From positions 556,037 through 620,036 of the forward strand of contig CABFPE010000041.1 in assembly GCA_900660155.1 (NCBI GenBank): a stretch of 64,000 bases of DNA. Reading direction: 5' to 3'. The position numbers were made by a program, and so were the translations under genes. Positions 14,101 to 23,324 of the stretch are shown piece by piece. Each line of letters opens with the position of its first letter. The stretch's first letter is position 1. The notes under the pieces are model-generated. The model worked only from the letters and a program-made list of their open reading frames with translations, was not told the DNA's origin and made no database searches. Origin of the DNA: Hofstenia miamia. Lineage: Eukaryota; Xenacoelomorpha; Acoela; Hofsteniidae.

Positions 14101-16788
14101 ATTTGCTAGATCTTACAATAGCTAAAATAGAAAATTATAAAGCATCTGAATGATGATGTCATGAATATTATGCAGATAGGAGACGACCATTTGGACAATT
14201 GATCAAATGATTTTAAAAGTGTAAACGTATACGATCTTAGGTTCACTTTTGGAAAAATAATTACCAAATGAAGTTACTTTCTTAAGACGATTAAGCGTCA
14301 AGGCAACATGAATATCAGATCGTGTTCCACACATAATATTATTATTTGATACTTAGTTAAAATGTCTTTGTCAATGGAAGTACTAAGTAATTTGATAAAA
14401 TAGATAACAATTGATTTGAAAAAATATAAGAAATTGAAAAACATTTAGTAATTTTTAGGCATTCAACGGTTGTGAAATTTCTCTAGTTTCATAAAAAGTG
14501 GTAAGAAAGCACACGGCAGCATTTAGTACAGATCTTGGATTAGCATGAACAAAGAGAAATGGAGGATTTCAAATGATTCAATTTTTACTTTGCATTTTTA
14601 CAATAGAATATAATATAGTCGATTCGATTCTACATTCATGATAATTTCATTCAAAATATTTTCTATATCAAAGATACAAAATACTTTCAATGCCGCATAA
14701 ACTAGAATACGAATTCTACTAAATTTTTTTAAAAAAACTTGAAATATTTAAGCAAACGCATAAATTGTGATAATGTATTCCAAGCGGCTGCATGCACAAA
14801 GAACAAAAAGTACTATCTGTCAGTTAACAGTTTGCATACTTAATGAGTATTTGGAAAAAACAGAGTGTATGACATCCGCTTATTTAACATTAATGGGATG
14901 AAATGGTATTGAATTATGCTGAAATTTGATTTAAATGAATATCCGGAGATGTTCATCCAAACTCGACTAGTTAATTATTCAAAAATAAATGCAGATGTTT
15001 GATGAAATTATCAAAAACCTCAATCTATTTTGATCATGAACTTCTATCTTGTGAGGCTACTGATTTTCTTAAAAGTTTGCTCTAGCATGAAGAAGTTCTC
15101 GTCAATCTCATGTACAAGCTGGTGCAACGATCAAACGAGAGGAGACTGCATTGGAGCAAAATGGAATAAATACACCTTAATTTGTGAATCATCCAACGGC
15201 ATTAACGTTCACAGTGCAAATGAGAAATGGGTTCCACGCAATGAGTCGCATGCAAAGATATCATTGGCTTTTAAAAAAACTATAGTAAGAACTTACTGCA
15301 ATGACACAGCTGTAGATGAAGTAAATATGAATTTAATAAATCAAATAGCAAATCTCCGAGTTTATTTATCTTATGGAAAACTGGAGAATGTAAAAGTTAT
15401 TTCAAAAAAAGAAAGTACAACTGAAGTTGTTCTCGAGGCCCATTTACCGTTTGAAGACAGGAGGCTTCAAGTACTACGGTTACAGTTCTTTGATAGTACT
15501 AGAGCATTGGTGCAAATACCAAGCAAATACTGCGAATTAAGCGTAACAACAATCTATTGTCCTACAAAAAACTGCGGAAACACACAATATAATCTAACCC
15601 AATACTCTGACAACGAATATTATTCTACAAAGTTAACACACAAATACTACGCAAATTTTGTGCAGATCTATTTCGTCAGTTTCTATGTGAATCCTTCTTG
15701 TGGAAATCTCACAGTTGAGTTCACTTTAGCGGCAGAAAATTTGAAGGAATGCACGGGCACTTGGGAGAGATCTACTGGAAAGCCTACTGATCAAACAACA
15801 AACATCACATGCTATTCAGATGTGAAAATAAGCGAAATCGCTGGTCTAACGTTGACAGCATCTGATTCAATTAAGTTTATTCGAAAAGCGACGGTGGCAA
15901 TTGGCAATAGTATGGCAACGTATAAGTTTGAGTCCTATTTTGATGGTAAATCATATTTTGGAATGAAAACTTTTAACACATACGATTTTAATAGCTGTTG
16001 TGAAAAGTTACAAGTGCATATTGTTGCGGCCAATAATGTGGGTAGGTACTTTTCCCATTTCCAAATATGGACAAATGACGGAAAAATGTGCGGAATAGAA
16101 TCCCCTATAGGTATATATAACCGGCCACTACAAGGCTATAGGGATGGTAAAGGGTTGATTTGTGAAGGAGTTTGCTTAAATTTGGAAAACGTAGTGGAGG
16201 TTTTCATGGAGGTATATGAAGACAACAGTGCAAAAATGAAATACATTAAAATTACAAAAGGCGAAAATTCTGTTGGGGCAGAAGACTTTAGAATAGAAGA
16301 CGAGGTTTCAGATGGCTACAGCTTTAGCTATATTGCAGTCACCAGTTAAAACAATCAAGACCAAATAAAACTTTGCATGATTAAATTTTGTGAATTGAGA
16401 ATAAAAATCAAATATAAAGTTCGGGTGCCTTAAATTCCAATGAGTGATTATTACTTAAATATAAATATGAAATTGAAATTCTTGTTACTAAAATGTTCCA
16501 CAATAATCTTAGCTAAATATGCACGCAGTGTTGGCAACAGATATCTCACAAAATTAAAAATTGCACCATAAATAACTCCGGAAATTCGAATGATTGGAAA
16601 AAATTCGGTGTTAACTTTCAAAGCTTGAAAAACTACACCTGAAACAATGAGCGGATTTGGCAAATGAGAATAGTTTTTCGCTTAATTATCAATAAAAAGG
16701 CCAAAACATTTGCAATATATATATATATAATGAGAATCGCTTTGTACACTTTGGAATCTCTATGTACACTTTTTTGATTATATTTTTT

Positions 16789-16824
<36 letters not shown>

Positions 16825-17218
16825 TTTAAATGCAATCGCTATTTACACACAAAAAATTAAAAAAGTTTTTTTAATAATAANNNNNNNNNNNNNNNNNNNN
16901 NNNNNNNNNNNNNNNNNNNNNNNNNNNNNNNNNNNNNNNNNNNNNNNNNNNNNNNNNNNNNNNNNNNNNNNNNNNNNNNNNNNNNNNNNNNNNNNNNNNN
17001 NNNNNNNNNNNNNNNNNNNNNNNNNNNNNNNNNNNNNNNNNNNNNNNNNNNNNNNNNNNNNNNNNNNNNNNNNNNNNNNNNNNNNNNNNNNNNNNNNNNN
17101 NNNNNNNNNNNNNNNNNNNNNNNNNNNNNNNNNNNNNNNNNNNNNNNNNNNNNNNNNNNNNNNNNNNNNNNNNNNNNNNNNNNNNNNNNNNNNNNNNNNN
17201 NNNNNNNNNNNNNNNNNN

Positions 17219-17250
<32 letters not shown>

Positions 17251-20200
17251 AATTTTTCACATATATTTTGCGTTCTATACAACATATTACATTTGGGGTT
17301 CCATGCCAATTTTGAAGGAGATATTGATCCTTCTTTTTAAATTATATTTGATTTGAAAACTAACAATTGAACATATGAGAGAAAACTTACCACATTCTTT
17401 GCGGATGAATGTGAAGAACCCATGCTACGAACACTAGCCAAATATTTAGATTCTAATTTTTTTTCAGCTACTTTTTTTTCTGCCACCCACTCTTCCTTGA
17501 GTTGAGATGCAATTGAGTTGAAAGCTTCATGCTTCTTTTGTCGAATTAGCTGCAGATTGCGAGACGCGTGTTGACGTTCTTGTTGACGCACCTAAAAGTA
17601 AAGATTGGATACAAAAAACCTATAATCTTAGGCATTTATTTTGTAGATAGTGAAATGATTACTACGTTCCTAATTACTTGACAAACTATGCTAGCATTAA
17701 AGTTATAATATAATCATGATTTCTAATACTAGAAAAAAAGTTTTTTAGTTTTAGTGTTTTTTAAAAAAATTAACCTCCATTGAAAAATTTATCTTTGGAC
17801 TGAAAAAACTAACAGTTCAGAATCATTAACATTAGGAGTTTGTAAAAATTATATTCCATTATTAATTTTATTGCAACATACTAAAATTTCTCATTAAATG
17901 TGACTTTTACTATATTTACCTACCATTAATATTTGTGATAAAACTTCACACTAAATTAAAGTTCACATGAAAAAATTATTCTTTTGCTAAAAACCAAAAT
18001 TTTAACTGCAATCCTAACAAAAAAATTTCAAAGCATGCTCACATTTCATATTAAATCTTAAAACTTAAAAACAAGCTTTGAACTAGATCCAAATTCAAAT
18101 TTCAAACCAAATGTAAAGCGCCAATAACAAAGTTTGATTTTCAGATTTTACAGAATAACTCAAGTTGTTGTAATTTAATGTGCATATTTATAATCCTCAT
18201 CTTGGAGTTCAACTTGCTGCAAACATAAATTGGTCTGGACATATGTCCTTGCGCCTCTACAAATGTTATTTCCTCACTCTTTGCCCAAATGTTCCCTTTA
18301 ATTCCACGGCTGCTTTACAATGGATCTCTCCCTTGCCAAACAAAGAAGACGCTTCTCTCAAATTCTCCATTCCCCCGTTGTCACTCTACTTTCTGTTCAA
18401 TCGCTTGCTCACTCGCAAATTCGACCTTGATCCTTTTGATTTCATTAAGTTCTCTAATTCCCACTCCACTTGCTCTGATGATGTCGTCACGTTCTCCATT
18501 CGTCGTCCCAAGAAACATCTCACCCTTCACTCGTTTTTTCAATCGTGATTGTATCGCACCCTTCACTCGTTTTTCAATCGTGCTTGTACTGCTGCTAATT
18601 ACATCTTGACTCGCAACCCTCCAACAGCGATTGATTTCTTTTCCCCGCCACCGAGCTTCAAGAAATCTTTGATGGCTTTCCTCTTTGCTGAGCCCTTCTC
18701 CAACTTCGCCTACTCTTCCATTTGCTCCTATTTCATCTCCTGTGACTGTCCTCGCTGCCGTAAAACTTGCTTTTATTTATTTTTTTTGTTGTGTATGCAT
18801 TCAGCGGCTAAATAAAGTCATTGATTATTATTATTTATTATTATTATTGCTGCAAATTACATCTTGACTCTCAACCCTCCTACAGCCATTGATTTCTTTT
18901 CCCCGCCACAGAGCTTCAAGAAATCTTTAATATCTTTCTTCTTTGCTAATGACATAGTGTTAAGGTCTATATTATAGTCTTAAGTCTATCACATGCAATT
19001 TTTTCATTTTGGCCAAATTTTTCAAAGTTCAATAGAATTTTTAAATTTTTTGCCCAAATTAAAAGCTTTGTTGGCAAGCATAGTGTCAGAATATTTAAAA
19101 TACAACTGTAGAAAAAAATTTAACATAAGCAAGATTTTTACAGAATCACTAATCCCTAACAGTTATGTTTGATTGGAACAATAATATTAGTTATAGGCTA
19201 ATCTCAATAACCCAACGTTTTAGTAAACTATTCGAAAAATTATTGCACATTCAAATCAACCAATACGTTGCATCTGAGAACATCTTATCATCTAAACAAT
19301 ATGGTTTCCGCGCTAAGCATTGCACAAGTGATGCAATTATTTCAACTACTGAAAAATATCCTCAAATAAATCCTAAAATAAATCCAATTGCATAGACCTT
19401 CTAGACTTAAGCAAAACTATTATTTCGATGACATTTTGCCGACTACAATTAAAAATTACGGATTTCAACAAAATTCAAATAAGTTACTTATGATATTTTA
19501 GAAAACAGACACCAACGTGTATTAATGAATAAAAGAAATCTGAATATACTACAAATGATCGAGGAGTTCTTCAAGGCACAGTATTAGGGCCACTTTTATT
19601 TGCAATATATGTAAATGGCATTATTAAACATGTAAATCATAGTGATATAGATCATTGCTGACGATTCTTGTCGCATAAATACAGATAATGATGCATTTAG
19701 GGCCACAAAAATTTACAAAGCGATATTGGAAATCTTTCTCATCTAATCAATTACAAATTAATATTGAAAAACGCAATTCATTATATTTTCCCCAAATCTG
19801 TAAAAGAAATAACAAACAAGATCGAATTAATTGTTAACAGCGTTCAGATCATGCTACATATTTTGGTGTTAATATTGACAAAGATTTAAAATTTAATATA
19901 TTTCGCCTAAAAAAGTTACAAAAATAGCTTCTGACGATAGATACTTATATCCCCTTAGAAATTTAAGGAAAGATTATCAACTATTACATGCACTCTTTTC
20001 ATTTATATTTATTACTTCTAATTCAAAAAACCGAAATTTATTATCAAAAACTTTTAATTTGTCACTATAAACATTACATTTTTCACGTAAGCATGATCAT
20101 TTTAGTGAATACAGACGAAAGTATAATATATTATCCCCGCTATATCAAGTACAATTTCATGCAGCTTCAATTATATTTAAGGATAAATATGGCCGACAAT

Positions 20201-20635
20201 CGCTTTCTTTTCTTGATAATCACTTTAAAATAAATCCACGTCCACATAAATATATTTGCCGCAGTATTTCCTATCCTCAATATTTGGAATGATTTAGAAA
20301 ATGAGATTAGAGTAGAAAAAAATTACAAAAAATTTAGAAAACAATTAAAAAGGACACATTTGTTGGTTCTATTTTAAAACCACGGCGAATTATACAAATC
20401 TGTGATCAAATCACATAATGTATTCTGCACTTGTAATATAATTAGGGGAATCTTTGACATAAGCGTCTTTATGCATATTAAAAACAATTTAATGGAAATA
20501 ACATGGAATATTAAATATCTTCTAGAAATATACCTGTATTAATCTTAAGATACGGCGATCGTTCACAGGTGGTTTGCCAATAGTTTTGAGACGCTCACAG
20601 AAGTTTTCGCACTTTGATTTGGCATGAGCAGCCAT
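1129..20635 (-). CDS. CEP295: CEP295/Ana1-like centriolar protein, N-terminal part, spliced
   Basis: The protein belongs to a family needed to convert centrioles into functional centrosomes and to stabilise microtubules. Minus-strand exons 20635-20534, 17591-17391, 12902-12751, 5068-4870, 4132-3995, 3653-3554 and 1220-1129 (identical copy 2332-2241) join with matching phases 0, 0, 2, 0, 0, 1 and all have AG/GT borders. The product so far is about 300 residues of charged coiled coil. Landmarks match human CEP295 as I recall it: VRQQERQHA after RRILRLIQ (human RRKLRLLQVREQER), KYLASVRSMGSSH (human LYLASLRSMGEGH) and IEKERAAEIASLP (human VEKERSAKITSLP). The proposed start ATG at 20635 gives 34 residues before VRQQ, similar to human. 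Human CEP295 is over 2000 residues, so most of the gene lies left of the window. Confidence 0.85.
2165..3275. repeat. 1111-bp direct repeat, copy 2 (probable assembly duplication)
   Basis: Second copy of the 1053-2163 block, following the single N at 2164. It carries an identical copy of the exon at 2241-2332. Using both exon copies in one transcript would break the reading frame, since the exon is 92 nt long, so only one can belong to a normal transcript. Confidence 0.85.
2241..2332 (-). CDS. CEP295: CEP295-like exon g (copy 2, duplicate)
   Basis: Identical copy of the exon at 1129-1220, inside the second 1111-bp block. Only one copy can be used in frame, because 92 nt is not a multiple of three. 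It is most likely the same genomic exon represented twice by the assembly. Confidence 0.65.
3554..3653 (-). CDS. CEP295: CEP295-like exon f
   Basis: 100 nt, entering phase 0 and leaving one base. Acceptor atttag|aaa, donor gcag|gtactt. It encodes KNIFLPPHRRAEEHQEQQEE followed by a segment ending RLYSRHA. Human CEP295 has a comparable MPPQ...EMKEDWQRELE...MYNADRK stretch at this place. Confidence 0.75.
3995..4132 (-). CDS. CEP295: CEP295-like exon e
   Basis: 138 nt, 46 codons, phase 0 to 0, acceptor cttag|tct and donor cag|gtatta. The encoded helix begins SAHEAAEEYEK and contains RIRRKEALHKVKLDQ. It matches in position and character the human stretch RLAAEEEAKRLEELQKQ that follows the SLPPP motif. 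Confidence 0.82.
4870..5068 (-). CDS. CEP295: CEP295-like exon d
   Basis: 199 nt. Its first base completes the codon split at 12751 and it then reads 66 codons in phase. It contains IEKERAAEIASLPKS, which resembles human VEKERSAKITSLPPP, the strongest single anchor to CEP295 outside exon b. Acceptor tttag|aca, donor cag|gtatga. Confidence 0.87.
5069..5960. other. Intron sequence, no gene recognised
   Basis: Part of the 7.7-kb CEP295-like intron between 5069 and 12750. A 74-codon minus-strand open frame at 5297-5521 has no recognised motif and no clear splice context. It could be an extension of the neighbouring LTR fossil. Confidence 0.35.
5960..7670 (-). mobile_element. LTR retrotransposon fossil, Ty3/Gypsy-like
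   Basis: Deeply decayed minus-strand remains. A protease-end-like IIGEDLL segment (about 6500) and an integrase-like YNPQGNG segment (about 6345-6360) can be recognised, with gag-like sequence possibly around 7360-7662. No clear LTR pair was found. The element is old, broken many times and incomplete. Family assignment is tentative. Confidence 0.5.
7671..8164. other. Intergenic or intron, nothing recognised
   Basis: AT-rich sequence 3' of the DEG/ENaC gene, within the large CEP295-like intron. I see no coding or repeat structure. It should contain the DEG/ENaC 3' untranslated region on the minus strand. Confidence 0.4.
8165..9646 (-). CDS. DEG/ENaC-family sodium channel subunit, intronless
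   Basis: 493 residues and no introns. The layout is that of the degenerin/epithelial sodium channel family: short cytosolic N-terminus, membrane helix 1 (about 33-53), a following LLPNIVFCNL motif (FPxVTICN-like, Cys83), a large Cys-rich ectodomain including MHCNCSP and FDHREC, and membrane helix 2 (about 455-485) with the selectivity-filter motif G-I-S at 467-469 in LMGISIVTVLE. The family forms trimeric, amiloride-sensitive, Na+-selective channels gated by peptides, acid or force; the ligand here is unknown. The usual His-Gly gating motif before helix 1 is replaced: the position reads CAAFPRI. The gene sits in an intron of the CEP295-like gene on the same strand. A paralogue lies at 47130-48644. 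Confidence 0.93.
   Translation of the reverse strand: MDLGKEIVKTKLASLSCAAFPRIITSTKIFTKIGWSIITCCCLTALVYSLYLNINAYRQFKYSTTINDKPVHDRTLLPNIVFCNLKKIHSVDSKYASNSYNEIRNLIIDYVLGNASKEVFKHNSSENLLDLVDGKLNGGLYKYSEYVEHQMPKNDFILRCQVDDRECADDWIQPLPTDRFGMCYYLQKYQSHFKNNNYGSRFGIKLILNLDSDFSFTVLRGINGARITLMYPGYPINPDNYGFEVSGGSKVSASIRLVQSTFIPHGDTECRSKPITIEKIRTVQNDSFLPFLRKIDNVSAINYSFDWCYEYCKHYHGLMHCNCSPIIYFDHRECIDSYSDLNCLKKSQIRKCVENCKLPCSSSAYDIFSTSVDFTSVEFLPLLASHEDFNVDLLRILGRKLPKDFSQLPKAVQELYVENAFMYLKKQLVYVHIFLENNWMTLIEFDLKISWYNLISNVGGTAGFLMGISIVTVLEVIEVFAYIVVFGFRNFKA
9647..10771. other. Intron sequence with a possible hAT end
   Basis: No gene recognised. At 9937 CAGTGGCGGCTCGTGCATG has the form of a hAT transposon end, but I found no matching right end with a target duplication. 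The rest is AT-rich and unassigned. The DEG/ENaC promoter region should lie just right of 9646. Confidence 0.35.
10772..10916. mobile_element. MITE with 24-bp inverted ends and TTA target duplication
   Basis: The left end GGCTCCGGGTAGACTATGTG and the reverse complement of the right end, GGCTACGGTTAGACTACGTG, match at 21 of 24 positions overall. TTA flanks both sides (10769-10771 and 10917-10919). A 3-bp TWA duplication is typical of PIF/Harbinger. At 145 bp it is non-coding. Related sequence is seen at 44190-44275. Confidence 0.72.
10920..12750. other. Intron sequence, unassigned, with single N at 12331
   Basis: The stretch 10930-11290 is richer in GC than its surroundings (for example GCGGAAAGGCGAAAGC) but shows no convincing exon or known repeat. 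The rest is AT-rich. A single N at 12331 abuts a C run and marks a contig join. GCCACTG at 12355-12361 could be a hAT right end. Confidence 0.35.
12751..12902 (-). CDS. CEP295: CEP295-like exon c
   Basis: 152 nt, entering in phase 0 and leaving two bases of a split codon. Acceptor gatttag|agt, donor tcaag|gtttt. It encodes a charged coiled coil including KQAEERERRALEKQREE, aligning with human AQRAAERKRKAELRHKEA as recalled. Polar and charged residues dominate. Confidence 0.82.
12998..13047 (-). CDS. Candidate small exon of the CEP295-like gene
   Basis: 50 nt with good borders (ttgcag|gga, gag|gtatca). Read to join exon c in frame it gives KFVRNCSDLHVTSSYE. It must be entered with one base of a split codon, which does not fit the donor at 17391 but does fit the candidate exon at 14265-14334. 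It could belong to an alternative 5' transcript, be a frame-breaking cassette exon, or be chance. Confidence 0.35.
13103..13807. mobile_element. TTAA-flanked DNA transposon relic
   Basis: Inverted ends CCTTAAACAGCC and GGCTGTTTAAGG are perfect and flanked by TTAA on both sides (13099-13102, 13808-13811). TTAA insertion is characteristic of piggyBac and Kolobok elements. No transposase was recognised; a 67-codon minus-strand frame at 13516-13719 has no known motif. The true length is about 490 bp if the 211-bp duplication at the single N (13335) is an assembly artefact. Confidence 0.65.
13124..13546. repeat. 211-bp direct repeat around a single N (probable assembly duplication)
   Basis: 13124-13334 and 13336-13546 appear identical and are separated only by N at 13335. 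This is the same signature as at 2164 and 29809. Confidence 0.82.
13808..14264. other. Intron sequence, nothing recognised
   Basis: AT-rich sequence between the TTAA-flanked element and the candidate alternative first exon. I see no motif worth naming. Confidence 0.35.
14265..14334 (-). CDS. Candidate alternative first exon of the CEP295-like gene
   Basis: ATG at 14334 opens 23 codons (MCGTRSDIHVALTLNRLKKV and three more) to a donor tttg|gtaatt. The leftover base fits exactly the phase of the 50-nt candidate exon at 12998-13047, which then joins exon c in frame. Together they would give an isoform lacking the first two coding exons. This is phase evidence only; no homologue was recognised. 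Confidence 0.3.
14335..15029. other. Upstream region of the 15030 gene, nothing recognised
   Basis: AT-rich intron sequence that should contain the promoter of the plus-strand secreted-protein gene. No clear TATA or known repeat was assigned. Confidence 0.35.
15030..16349 (+). CDS. Secreted cysteine-rich protein of unknown function, intronless
   Basis: 439 residues with a hydrophobic N-terminal signal peptide (about 1-18; the ATG two codons later, at 15036, is an equal start). The mature part has 16 cysteines, an even number suggesting eight disulfides, and at least five N-glycosylation sequons (RNES, CNDT, YNLT, GNLT, TNIT). There is no membrane helix or C-terminal anchor. Repeated aromatic and beta-rich stretches suggest a beta-sandwich extracellular protein; I recognise no domain. 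AATAAA lies at 16364-16369, 15 nt past the stop. It is nested in the CEP295-like intron on the opposite strand. Long intact frame, start, signal peptide and polyadenylation signal make it a real gene. Confidence 0.85.
   Translation: MIMNFYLVRLLIFLKVCSSMKKFSSISCTSWCNDQTRGDCIGAKWNKYTLICESSNGINVHSANEKWVPRNESHAKISLAFKKTIVRTYCNDTAVDEVNMNLINQIANLRVYLSYGKLENVKVISKKESTTEVVLEAHLPFEDRRLQVLRLQFFDSTRALVQIPSKYCELSVTTIYCPTKNCGNTQYNLTQYSDNEYYSTKLTHKYYANFVQIYFVSFYVNPSCGNLTVEFTLAAENLKECTGTWERSTGKPTDQTTNITCYSDVKISEIAGLTLTASDSIKFIRKATVAIGNSMATYKFESYFDGKSYFGMKTFNTYDFNSCCEKLQVHIVAANNVGRYFSHFQIWTNDGKMCGIESPIGIYNRPLQGYRDGKGLICEGVCLNLENVVEVFMEVYEDNSAKMKYIKITKGENSVGAEDFRIEDEVSDGYSFSYIAVTS
16370..17390. other. Intron with TA microsatellites and an N gap (16881-17218)
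   Basis: (TA)n arrays at about 16714-16729 and 16792-16822 and again at 17219-17247 border a 338-base N run, so the gap is probably an unresolved TA array. An exon could be hidden in it. A minus-strand open frame at 16451-16663 has no recognised motif. Confidence 0.8.
17391..17591 (-). CDS. CEP295: CEP295-like exon b
   Basis: 201 nt, 67 codons, phase 0 to 0, acceptor tttag|gtg and donor gtg|gtaagt. It encodes the most conserved stretch seen here, with VRQQERQHA, KEEWVAEKK and KYLASVRSMGSSH. These correspond to REQERDIAL, RAEWEES and LYLASLRSMGEGH of human CEP295 as recalled. The adjoining intron contains an N gap (16881-17218). Confidence 0.88.
17592..18179. other. Intron sequence, nothing recognised
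   Basis: AT-rich sequence between CEP295-like exon b and the LINE fragment that begins near 18180. Confidence 0.35.
18180..18950 (+). mobile_element. LINE 3' fragment (family B) with ATT tail
   Basis: Two overlapping reading frames carry the C-terminal part of a LINE reverse-transcriptase polyprotein, including FDLDPFDFIKFSNSHSTCSD. The same protein is found on the minus strand at 25850-26480 and 36425-36740. An AATAAA-like signal and an (ATT)n tail occur at 18810-18847. A second partial copy of the segment ATTACATCTTGACTC...CCCGCC follows at 18852-18950. Frames are broken, so this is a dead 5'-truncated copy. Confidence 0.7.
19140..20400 (+). mobile_element. LINE remnant with RT motifs (family A, Jockey/CR1 group)
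   Basis: Degraded plus-strand RT sequence in several frames: FEKLLHIQINQYVASENILS and QYGFRAKHCTSDAI near 19220-19350, then a TVLGPLLFAIYVN box (about 19580-19620), then a C-terminal HHF/NPRPH-type region to about 20380. Closest in this window is the better-preserved copy at 44541-46479. Many stops and frame breaks; old. Confidence 0.7.
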
Positions 20636-20644
20636 TAAAGCAAT
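20534..20644 (-). CDS. CEP295: CEP295-like exon a (first coding exon)
   Basis: The acceptor tttcag lies just before 20644 and the donor cag|gtata at 20534, giving 111 nt. The likely initiator ATG is 20635-20633, starting MAAHAKSKC, and the exon ends in RRILRLIQ in phase 0. The acceptor upstream of the ATG implies at least one further 5' untranslated exon to the right, which I could not place. Confidence 0.75.
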
Positions 20645-22705
20645 CTGAAATAAAAATAAAAGTATAATTACACTTTAATGAAATACATTCAAAGGTTAAG
20701 TATGCGACGCAAGCCTTTCGTTTACTATAGACCAAAAGTCAAAATCTTCAAAAAGTATTATTTTACAAAAATTGATTTCCGTTCGCACTTAGTACAGTAA
20801 AATTATATATTTATATACATCCCTTTTTGAAAATGGACCTATCGAGATTCAATTTTATCCATCTAATAGCGGTTTTCATTAGTGATGACGAAATCTTGAC
20901 GTGACATTCCTAAAAATGTCACATTAAAATTTAAAGAGTTCAATTTCAAAACGCGATGTATCTATTTTTGTAAAATGAGCTGAGATTATTAACTGAGTGT
21001 TTCTATCTTCAATTGAAAGATTGAAGTCTAAATTGATATAAATTTTCTGGAATTCATCCTCAAATAATTGTGTTTTGTATAAAACGCGACATATCTGATT
21101 TCCGCTCTTTTTAAAATGCGATATATTCATCCTCTTCGAATTGCTATGTTATCAATTGTGTGAAATATTTCTCTAAATACATTCGCATACTTCTAAAATT
21201 TATGTATACAAATATTATAGAAATGAATTGACAAATTGCATTTTCTAATATGATTATGATCCTAACAACATTAAAAGCTACAATTTATTGCTTATCGAAT
21301 GAAAATTACTGCATGTTCAAAAACATGTCTGGTACGAATACACACCAGAGAATCGAATTGCCATTTTCAATCAATTCTGAATTCAAGAAACTATTTAATG
21401 CATTGGTTTAATGTCGCAATATAGTAAAATCTATTAATAAATTATTTCAGTGTATTTAAAGGAACGCTCCATTCTAATTCATGAATATAATTTTATCAAT
21501 TCAATTTAAACTTTTAGTAGTGATATATAAGCAATAATCTAGCCGAATATTTTGGGTTAGGCAAATTACAGTGAGCACTTTTTTACTTACTAACCCATCA
21601 TATTTTACGTAAACAATGACATAGAAAACAAAAAGGTATTCCAAATTATTAAATATGATAGAATATTAAAGCTAGAAGGAAAAACATAGGATATGTTCAC
21701 TGCAATCAAAAAGATATTCTCAGAAAGCCAAAATATCAAATCAAGTATACCCTACTAGTTTAAGGGGAGTCATGATGTTAGGTCAGTTAACTGCAAAATC
21801 ATTGAGCAAAATACTTTACTTTAAAAAAACTGAACTATTAGTTCGTTTTGTACTATAATCAAAATTTAGATATTTGGCTACTAATTACAATTATTTGAAG
21901 ACACTTTAGGTTCATTAGCCTATCGATACACTTCTCTTTGAAATCTATATCACTTGGGTTTGGGATAAAAGTTTTAAATGGCTTGAAAAGTTATAAATTC
22001 AAACAGGTAAGTGGATCTCTGGGAAATCGAAATATTCAGTTTTTTTTAAAATTAACTGCCATTTATGTATCATTGATTTTTGAGTTTAATAATGCTACGT
22101 AATTGGTAACAAAGATTTGTACATATCAATAAATAGTAGTTTAAATAAAACCTTTCGTAATATTCAAATTCAGTCATAAAATATCTATAAATGAAGGGAC
22201 AATTGTAATTTTGGCTATTTGCTTTATAGCACATCTCTATGTCTTGGAGCACTTCTTTGACGAATAGCATTAAGTGTTCGACTACTTTAATAAATCGGCT
22301 AACTTGATGGTCCTGGAATTCTAACTGCCATCTATATGGCAGTTGTTAATTCATTTTGCTAATTCAAAAAGTTACTTAAATTTTTCCAATATTTGCTCCT
22401 TGGGTAAGCATAGGGTCAAGGTTAGGTGTACCTTTAAAGGTTGTTTCATCACCACCCTTATTAATATCTACGTCTTTTTCTTTTACGAAATTAAAAAGCG
22501 AAAATGGTAACGGTTTGTATTCGCAATTTCGGGAACAAATCTCTCTTTTTCCATACGATAGGCGAAGATACAGAATAGGGCTTTCCAGAGGAAGCCGGCG
22601 TAAGAAATAAACATTAGTAAAGGGTAAAAAACCATGAGAAATACAAACAAATACGTACTTGGCATAATCAATAAAATTTATATATTTAAGAATAATGTTG
22701 ATGCG

Positions 22706-22753
<48 letters not shown>

Positions 22754-23324
22754 ACTTCAAAATTTCTAAACATAAAAGCTGTTTGTTTGTTTTAAATTTT
22801 ACAAACAATATTAAAATAAATTAAACAATAAATAAAAATGATTGTTTGGGAATATCTGTGCTAACATAATACAATGCACAACCTGAAAAAAGATAATTCC
22901 GATAAACTTTTATAACTCCACACACAGTTCTAAACAATTATTCTTAGAGAATAATAATAAGTGTCAAAGTAAATTCATTGTTGCAAATTACTAGTATAAA
23001 GCTACAAACTACAAGCTACATGTATTTACAAAAGAATAATAATAAAATATAATATACATTTGTGTGTGTGTGTGTGGACATGTGTGTCTTTCTAGTGCTA
23101 TACAAAACTTTCGAATGAGTGTAGCGTGTAAGAATGCATTGCCTATTTAATAGGAGGGCAATTCCAGAATAATGTACAGCAAATTGAGGAAATTTGAGAA
23201 GTTACATAAACTTAAATAAATGTAGTAATATAAGTGTATTTTTATGTGTAGAATATGAATATTTTACTGATAAGCACGCGAAATGCATATATTTTCATAT
23301 ATAAAGCTTTTTATTTCGAATAGC
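20645..23324. other. Intergenic or 5' region of the CEP295-like gene, mostly unassigned
   Basis: AT-rich. A (TA)n array lies at about 22710-22749. A minus-strand 62-codon frame at 22483-22671 encodes a hydrophobic stretch (about residues 5-38) and a short polar tail, which could be a small membrane protein or an exon, but nothing else supports it. A (GT)n run is at about 23061-23075. No other structure was recognised. Confidence 0.4.

Noticed and set aside
16857-17309. Open frames across the N gap
   Set aside because: They consist of unknown bases flanked by translated TA repeats.
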